Shown: positions 56,305-64,000 of the stretch, piece after piece
How positions within the stretch are numbered: position 1 is the stretch's first letter
Layout: the number at the start of each line of letters is the position of its first letter
NCBI GenBank assembly: GCA_916700875.1
Contig: CAKAKS010000013.1
Span: 10,670,596 to 10,734,595, forward strand
From: Sebastes aleutianus
Lineage: Eukaryota > Chordata > Actinopteri > Perciformes > Sebastidae
Length of the DNA stretch: 64,000 nt
Direction of reading: 5' to 3'
The notes under the pieces: generated by a model
Told to the model about the DNA's origin: nothing
Seen by the model: only the letters and a program-made list of their open reading frames with translations
The model's database searches: none
Position numbers and translations under genes: made by a program

Positions 56305-58450
56305 TCATGAGTTTTTGATAAAATTCTGATTGCACAGTCTACTTACCTTGCTTGATTATTCTGGACCTTTCAGCTATATAGCATGGCCTTCATCAGCTTC
56401 ATCAATTTGTTCAGTTGTCATGGACATGGTTCTGTTGGTACATGTTACAGGTGGTCCTAACCAAAATTCCATTCTTTAGGCCTTTACACTCCGGGAGTGT
56501 GACGAATAAACAACACCAAAATGTGAATTATTCGCCTGTGAAGATCATATGTCTAGGGCTTTTATGGTGAAAGGTTAGAACGGAAGGAAAGGATCTGGTC
56601 TGCGCTGCCTTTTTCACGTTTGAAAGGAGTTATAAAGTTTGCCATCTTGGTTCCGACTACAATTCGTATAAATACAGGCACAACTCACCCCGTTCTGCAC
56701 GTGATTGGTTGGTGCCTTTATTCGCGGTGTGAAGGCGCGGAAAGATCGACCTTGTTCTGGTATGTAAAGGCCTAAATGACCTCTGACATCAGAGAACACA
56801 CTTTCCGCTGATGAAGGCCAAGAGATGTGGCTGAAAGCTCTGGAAGAATTAAGTAAGTGGACCTTGTGATAAGAATTTTTGTCAAATTGCTATTTCAAGG
56901 TCAAGATTAAACCTTCAAAAACAAGTTAGGACTCTAACTGCTGTCTCGCTTTTCAATTTCATTTCTTCATAAGCAAATAAAACAAACTACATATTGGCAT
57001 TTAAAAGTGGCCCATTTCATTTAAAATGATCTATGTAATTTATCTGTTATCAGTGATTTCTTTATACTGAAATGCCACATGTTTTCAATCCCTCAGATGT
57101 TTCATGTTTCATGTTTTTACAATATTGCAGCTCATTGCATCATATAAACTGCCACCACTACTGCTTTGCCACCAAAGGTTAGTTCGACAATAACTTCAAA
57201 TCACACAATAATGAACACTCAGTCTGCTGTCTTTTTCACACTTCCTCTGTGTTCTAGTATTTTTTTGGTTTTCGTGGATTTCCTTTTGTGTCTCCTGGTG
57301 ATTGCTTTGTTTGTCAGCCTCGCTCCGTCTAATCACTGTCTATCTGCGTCTTGGCATATTCAATTTAATTGGCCTTTATTGGCACGAAACACCCAACAAG
57401 ACGTGATCCAGACAACAAAGCGTGGAGCGGGACAAGTGGAATACTAAGGGCAAATCCACATCTGAGGCCAATCTGTTGATGCGTTCTGTTTGTCTCTTAA
57501 TTTACCTTCATCACAGAAAGCAGATAGACACTCTGTAAACAGGAAAACATGAGGATGGGGTTTGTATTCGCATTAACAGAGACACACAACAATACACTAA
57601 CACACACAGAGGTGGGGGGTAATGCACCATGAAATGAAATACGCAGCAGGGTGTTGGTGAAGGCCTTTCAATCAGTCAGAGCGCTGTCACTCCAACCCAA
57701 AGAACTGTGTGTTTACTGTTGAAACATCAGTCTGTACACACATTTACTCTTGTCTTTCTAGTGTATACTTGTGCATTGACTTTATGTGTGTTTGCAGCAG
57801 TCTATACTTGTGTGTGTGTTAAGTCATACTGGAACACAGTTCATGGTCAGTTGAGAAAGTCTGAAAAAGTCTGAAAAAGTCAACATCAATATTTAAAGAA
57901 TCTCCTCTTCCTCCATCTGTTGCGGCTTTTATTCAGAAGTCTTGAGGGTTGAGGAGGGGATGAGAGGGGATAGAGGGAGCGGGGAAGGTCGACTGAGTCC
58001 AAAACCCCAGCCATTTTCAACTACTACTAATATGCAGGACAAGAAGCAAAGAATAGTTTTGTGAGAAAAAAAGAATGGGCAAAGATCCAGAATGAACCAG
58101 AATTTTAGATGAGTCCTTCAAATTACAATTTTTGTCAGAAGCCTTTGAAGAGATTAGTCTTGACTGTGGCATTTTTAAGGTGACCCACCTGGTTAAATGC
58201 TTCAATTGAATGTTAGATTGGTAATGAAAGAGGGAGACTGAGAGAAACTCACCTCCTTGAATGTATTGATTAATACTGTCATACACAACAAAACTGCTAA
58301 ATAGGAGAGGGATAAGGAGAGCTGCAATACTGATTCAATAATGCAGAGAAATCAATTATGGCAGTTGTGTGTATGCGCCTGAGGGAAGTAAACAGCAAAT
58401 TGGCTGTGATTGATCATTGTCCCTATGTGCTCTGCATAACTCACCCTGAG
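56305..58450. other. No recognisable gene
   Basis: Non-coding. CCTTCATCAGC and GCTGATGAAGGCC words at about 56385 and 56810 are reverse complements, possibly the remains of an inverted-repeat element. No exon was recognised. Confidence 0.35.
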
Positions 58451-58454
58451 TTAG

Positions 58455-58457
<3 letters not shown>

Positions 58458-58516
<59 letters not shown>
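58458..58516 (+). repeat. (CA)n microsatellite
   Basis: About 29 uninterrupted AC/CA units. Confidence 0.95.
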
Positions 58517-58517
<1 letters not shown>

Positions 58518-59153
58518 CACTAATGCATTAGAGTTAAGGCTGCACAATTATGGCTGAACTTAAGCTATCTTGACCATTGTCAACCATTATTGATAAGTTA
58601 GGGACCTTTTGAAGACAGTTTGTCGGTGTGATGCTCCTTGTGAACCAAGTTAACAAAAATAATTGCTGGTTGCCCGATTACCTGCTTATCCTGTTTGCTA
58701 ATCTTGCATTGTTGGTAGCTTTGCCATACTAATATTGTGTTAGCTTTGTGCCATGTTAGGAAGGAGGTAAGGCTTGATGTTTTTCACTAACAGTCCACTC
58801 GTTAATAAAGGTTACATTAGATTAAAAGTATCTAAGTATGCTAATATATGAGTAACCAAGCTGACGTCAGACACGTAGTCGCCGGTGGGCAACACACAGG
58901 CAACGCTAACGACGATACTAATTGAAAACTTGCCCTGATCAGCCTTGAATCCCCATACAGGACCCCCTGCAGACCACCAGATATCATTATTATATGACTT
59001 ATTTGTATGAAATATGTTTATTATTATCACCTGTTGTGAAATGAGTAGATCAGAAATAAGTGTTTTGATTTGGGGGACCAGGGTCTTTGGTTGACACTCC
59101 CGTCAGAGTTTAAGTTACGTGAGCCCTGTTGATGGCCACTTCACCAGACACTT

Positions 59154-59200
59154 TTTCCTTCCTTCCTTCCTTCCTTCCTTCCTTCCTTCCTTCCTTCCTT
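59154..59200 (+). repeat. (TTCC)n microsatellite
   Basis: About 11 TTCC units. Confidence 0.95.
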
Positions 59201-59204
59201 GATA

Positions 59205-61280
59205 TAAAACTGGAGACTTGGACTTTTGGTCTTGTTATTAGGACATGACACAGCAGCTCTTTGGCATGTTGATGTCAGGAGGAAAATGATGTTGATTTGT
59301 GAGACAGGATAAATGACTTTACTTCTAATTACTTCAAGTGTAATCAAGACGTCTCCCCATCCCCATAAAGGCTAACGTTAGTTTGGTATATGTGGGGCAG
59401 GTGAACATTAGACCCCTGACGACTCTACGTTATATAGCTAGCTAGCAAACAGCAACACGCTAATTAATGGTTAGCCCTCAGTCGGCGACGTAACGCCAAA
59501 AGTCAATCAAATATTGCAGATATGTAGGATTCAAATTGAAACAAATGTTAGCTAACATTAGCTTTCACGTACTTGTTGTCACCGTGGAGAGTAACGATAT
59601 GGATACTGGAGGTACCTTTCCTCCACGGCACAGTCGTGTACAACAATAAAGAGCCGTAACCAAGTCTTGCATCACTTTATTCCATTTCCTTGAAGTGTGG
59701 ATCAATCACCCAGTTCATTTTTATCCTTATTCCTATTGATGGCTCAAGTAAAATGTTACTAATACGCCCAAATGACTGAAAGTCCCACCTTTTGCAATAT
59801 GCTCAGCTGTTCTAACTTTATGCTAGCTTTGTGCCCTGTTAGCTGACATTAGATTGTATTTGATAGGCAGATAAAGTTTGCCCAAGTCACCATTGCAATT
59901 TCCATTTATTTTCTGAGCTCTTTAATAATTGAATAGAGACTTGAGTGTCCCTTTTATGTCAGTTTTTTGCCCAATAATGAAGCTCCACAAGAAGCTGCTA
60001 TTTTAACTGCTGGTCTTATTAGCTGACATTTTCAAACTAGCAGACCAAGAATACATTACTTTAACCCCTCAATAAAGCTGGTCTGGGAAGTCCGCTTAAT
60101 TTGGATATACTGTATGTTTAATTGTATTCATTTTGAGAGAAAAATATCAATTCTACAGTGCAGCAATGAAAAAAAACCTAATTGCAATACAATATTCAAA
60201 GTCTATTCTTTTTTCTACCCTGAGGGGAAGAACTACTGTTTGCATTTTAAGTTGTTTCTTTCCCCCCTAAAAGCTCATTTGTGCTGTTTTCAGTAGCAGA
60301 AAACAAAGGAGATATATCTGACCAGAGGACATGTTTTGTGCAAATGGTTGTTCATAACTGAATAAACTTCCAAGCAAAAAGAAAAAAGGCATTATCTGGG
60401 AAACCATAAGCGAGATGACCACATCAAACAGAATACGCATCAGTGATTCACACAAAAACACTCCCACATGCACACACACACAACCATAACATCATTTGCG
60501 AGAGAGCTTGCGTTGATAAATTCCTGCAAACGCTATTATAGAATGCAAATGATTTATGGTTGGCAAACATGAACAGTACAAACTGCTGCCTCTCTCTCTC
60601 TCAAACACACCATACACAAAATAACCACTCTACCGGGGGACCATCAACTTCAATATCCACAACCATGTCTGCAGCCAAGAATGTGTCACAGAGTCAGACA
60701 TGAGTTAAACCAAACGGTCACACACACTCTCCCTGTTTCACACACACAAAGGATAGAGGTGACCCCTCCATACAGAACTAGACAGCCAAGAGGAAACGGA
60801 GAGGAGATGGATGAGGTGATGACCGGCACAATGTTCACATCACGAGCACGAGTCTCTCGGGGACGTTTAAGTAATAAAAACGTTCATTACAGAGCAGTTT
60901 TTGGAGGCATCCATTAGCTCTGATGAGGGTCTTCCTCCTGTCATACAGCAGCTGCATTATCTGCCCTCTCTCTGCCCTCATCTATCCTCATCCATCAACA
61001 TATCTTAGGTTTGGCTGATATCCAGGGACATTTACTCTGTTGTTCAGACTAAATAAAAAAGAATGTAAATCTCCAGTAAAGTGAGATGAATGTTAGTTGA
61101 AATCAGAATTGTTCTGATTTAAATGACACAGTAAGTGATAGAAGTTCACATTTTCAATGTGGCTGTAAATTTCTCACTCGCTCCACTTTCACATCATATT
61201 TCGTCCATTTCATATGAATAACTATCAAGGTGACTTCATGGATAAAAGCATTAGCTTATTCAAATTTGCATAACTCACAT
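59205..61280. other. No recognisable gene
   Basis: AT-rich non-coding DNA with short CA and CT tracts near 60470 and 60592. Nothing with coding character. Confidence 0.4.
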
Positions 61281-61283
61281 CAG

Positions 61284-61702
61284 TGGGCAACCTCGGGTCT
61301 GAGAAGTAAAGCCAATGCTGAAGTGCCTTAAACTTGCATTCTTTCTAACAGCCAGCAGGAGGCGACGCCTCCTAAACCTCAACATGAGTTTATGGTCTCA
61401 ATCTCTAGTTTCAAGTCTTCTTCAATACAGCATGATGTTCATTTAGTAAATGATGGTCCCATTTAGAGTCAGATAGACCATAAAGCAGGGGATACTTTAG
61501 GGCGGGGCTACCTTGTGATTTACGATCTGGGTGTCCATGTTTTACAACTTTAACCCTTTCACCCTGTCACTTCTGGTTGCAAAAAAACAAGATGGCGACT
61601 CCCAGAAACCAAGATGGCGACGGCCAAAATGTCGAACTCATAAACCCATAAACCGATGGGTGACGTCTCGGTGACTACGTTCACTTCTTATATGCAGTCT
61701 AT
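61284..61702 (-). repeat. Dispersed repeat family F, inverted copy 1
   Basis: Contains TGAGAAGTAAAGCCAATGCT, TTATGGTCTCAATCTCTAGT, TTCATTTAGTAAATGATGG, AGATAGACCATAAAGCAGGG and AACCAAGATGGCGACGGCC, each found as reverse complement in 62570-63172. It lacks about 100 bp present in the other copy. Confidence 0.85.
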
Positions 61703-61704
61703 GA

Positions 61705-62565
61705 TTTACATCTATATTAAGCCACCGAGCCACAAAATAAAGTGAAGGATAAATACACCATAAAACAGTTGAGCTTGGTTCCAACAAACCCAGCCAAAGA
61801 TAAGCCTTTCCATCACAATAAACGTCACATGGACAATCGCTGGAACTCATTCAAACTATGACAAACAATGAACAATGCCTGTTGGCTTTGTTCACTTGAA
61901 GGACTCGCATTTTCCTTTGTTGGCGCCATCGTTAGAAATGTTGTCTTCACTGCTACGACAAGCTTTTAGCTTTCTATAAGACATTGATAATAGATAAATC
62001 AAGGTTGTTGCCGTCAAATCCAAGGACAACTCACTGAGAACATATCGAACAATTCAAAGAATAGAATCTGGTTGGTGTAGTGGTGCATAACATAAACACA
62101 GTCAGAGAAAAGGAAATTGGAAATAAAAGCAAGTATTGCAAAAATTCAAGAAACATAAATATAGAATAGAAGAAAAATACAATACAAGTATGAAAAAATA
62201 TTATAAGAATATGTAGAAAATATCTCAATGAAAATGAAAGAGCTGTGCAGTTTAGAAGTGGTAGTTTTGGGCAGCAATGTGCAAAATTGTCCAAGGGTTG
62301 AGAATGTGGAGGAAAATAATTGTCCCTTCTGGTCCGTCACTGCTTTTACTCTACTCATGTCAGTCCATCATGATGGTTTTCTGTTTGGTTGTTACAGAAG
62401 CTGTAAAATGTACTTGTGAATGTTTTCATTTGTTACTGACTTTGTCTTTACGTGAAGACAGCAAAACGTGCTTCTCTGACAAAGTTTGTAAAGCAGGAGA
62501 AGCAATGCTACAGTTTACCCTCTGCTAATATACAGTAACTAGGATATACAGATCAGAACGTGTGC
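61705..62565. other. Spacer between inverted family F copies; no gene recognised
   Basis: AT-rich non-coding DNA of about 860 bp with no feature I can name. Confidence 0.4.
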
Positions 62566-62569
62566 TGCA

Positions 62570-63172
62570 TGCATAGACAGTATATCCTAGAAGTGGACGT
62601 AGTCACTGTGACATCACCCATTGGTTTGGTGGCCTACCGTTTTGAAGCCTTGAGTTCGGCATTTTGGCTGCCGCCATCTTGTTTTCTTTGGCCGTCGCCA
62701 TCTTATTTTTTTTGGAAACAGAAGTGACACGAGACGTTGGAGCAGTACATGCTGAATAAGACATTTTTAGGCAACCAATATGTTTAAATTAACTTTCATC
62801 AACCGAAAACACAGTGTGGAAGGGTTAAAGTTGTAAAACGCGGACAATACCCAGACCGTCAGTCACAAGGTAGACCTAAAACATCCCCTGCTTTATGGTC
62901 TATCTGACTCTAAATGGGACCATCATTTACTAAATGAACATCATGCTGTATTGAAGAAGACTTGAAACTAGTGATTGAGACCATAAACTCATGTTTACAA
63001 TGTTTACTGAGGTAATAAATCAAGTGAGAAGTAGGCGCATTTTCTCATAGACTTCTATACAACCAGACTTCTTTTAGCAACCAGAGGAGTCGCCCCCTGC
63101 TGGCTGGTAGAGAGAATGCAGGTTTAAGACACTTCAGCATTGGCTTCACTTCTCAGATCCAGAGGTAACCCA
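62570..63172 (+). repeat. Dispersed repeat family F, copy 2
   Basis: Begins CATAGACAGTATATCCTAGA, contains GTGACATCACCCATTGGTTT, CGCCATCTTGTTTT and CTTTATGGTCTATCTGACTC, and ends CTTCTCAGATCCAGAGG. It is the longer and probably more complete member. CGCCATCTTG words resemble a common fish repeat. No ORF. Confidence 0.85.
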
Positions 63173-64000
63173 CTGGCTGCATGCGATTCCACCCAGCCTC
63201 AAAGTATCTGTCATTGATCATGCACTAAGTGTTCTGCAAACATCCATTCCTCTTCCTCCTCCTCCTCCTCTCTTAGCCTTGGCTTTTGCTTGAATTAACT
63301 TCACACGCATGAGTCAGTCTGTTAACGTATTTGCTTAATAAAGTTTAGCTTGAACCCCAAACTCTCTCTCCGCGTCTCCCTCCTTCTATCTAAAGGGCAG
63401 CGGGTGACACTAAAAGAGATGTGCGTCTCGGTAGTGATGTGCATGACAACACTGGAGCCTTCACCTTCAATCCACCTCCTTAATACTGTTTAACACACTC
63501 ATGCACACACACACAATGCACGGCCGTGTAGGTGGCACTTGATGGCTCCAGTGACGTGTGAAGCTGTATTGTGTTGGATACTGCCACTAGGAGAGGGGAT
63601 GAGTTGATGATGAGAGGAGGAGAGGAGGCGGAGACAGAGGAGGAGAGGATAGCATAGATGAATAACTTTGCGACCTTGCTGTCTAATGCTGCTCCTAAAA
63701 TAAGAGCTGTGGCTGAAAAGCAGAGAAAAGATTTTTTGTAAAAAGAGACGATGGTGACGTGGAACGTGGAACGGTCCTCTGACATGGTGCCGTTGTTCTT
63801 CAAATTAAAAACTGCATTTCCCACAATTTTTGTTCTTCCATTTGCAGTAATGCCACAATCTCTTGGCTTTCATCGACCCGTGGTGCAGTGGCACATCCAG
63901 TCTGTCTGAGGGGCAGGGGCACCAGCTGCATGCAGTGGGGCACCAGCTGCATACTAGCATGTAGGGCAGCCTATATGGCATGGCATCATGTTTTCTCCAT
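63173..64000. other. No recognisable gene
   Basis: (TCC)n-rich patch at 63250-63272 and a GAGG-rich patch at 63590-63650. A minus-strand frame at 63480-63824 has no domain I recognise and crosses the purine-rich patch. The last 130 bases (GGGGCAGGGGCACCAGCTGC, GGGGCACCAGCTGCATAC) contain a short direct repeat. Confidence 0.4.

Noticed and set aside
63480..63824. Minus-strand 114-residue frame near the right edge
   Set aside because: No recognisable domain; it spans a GAGG-rich low-complexity patch and has no supporting splice or promoter signals.

Overview
This window looks like a piece of a ray-finned (teleost) fish chromosome. The evidence is one recognisable vertebrate exon, introns and flanks with no bacterial-style gene packing, very many (CA)n/(GA)n microsatellites, and a dense mix of transposable elements of kinds common in teleosts: hAT-like and TTAA-flanked MITEs, a Tc1-like transposon, a tRNA-derived SINE, CR1/L2-like LINE fragments and a DIRS-type retrotransposon. 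Species cannot be named from the sequence.

Protein-coding content is small. The only confident host gene piece is on the minus strand at 2962-3376: the first coding exon of a 5-HT2-class serotonin receptor (best fit htr2c-like), carrying the extracellular N-terminus, TM1 and TM2 and ending in a clear phase-1 splice donor. Positions 1-2961 are therefore the start of its following intron, and the remaining exons lie off the left edge. Inside that intron, same strand, is a small orphan ORF (763-1032) with a signal-peptide-like start, a TATA-like box upstream and AATAAA just after the stop; this is speculative. No other host exon was recognised from 3.4 kb to 64 kb, which could be upstream intron or intergenic DNA.

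The rest is repeats. 4.2-9.5 kb: MITE-like elements, two with near-perfect 8-bp target duplications. 11.5-14.8 kb: two minisatellites and a TTAA-flanked MITE. 17-22 kb: a hAT-like element holding a 17-bp array, then a roughly 2-kb satellite of about 51 copies of a 38-bp unit. 22.9-24.5 kb: a terminal-inverted-repeat element that has taken in a second MITE (exact 8-bp duplication) and a SINE. 26.7-30 kb: a three-deep nest (Tc1-like inside a LINE inside a hAT-like MITE). 31.9-33 kb: a decayed LINE reverse transcriptase. 33.4-34.6 kb: a GC-rich dispersed repeat. 38.7-41.4 kb: another nest (Harbinger-like fragment, hAT-like fragment, LINE, TTAA MITE). 43.8-44.7 kb: a foldback element crowded with GATATC. 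46.26-51.17 kb: an end-to-end DIRS-type element with inverted terminal repeats, an internal complementary region, gag-like, RT/RNase H and tyrosine recombinase remains, all frame-broken. 61.3-63.2 kb: an inverted pair of one dispersed repeat.

One recurring theme is that most of the long tandem arrays here lie inside transposon-like units rather than in plain single-copy DNA. All family names come from sequence features and memory of the families, not from database searches.
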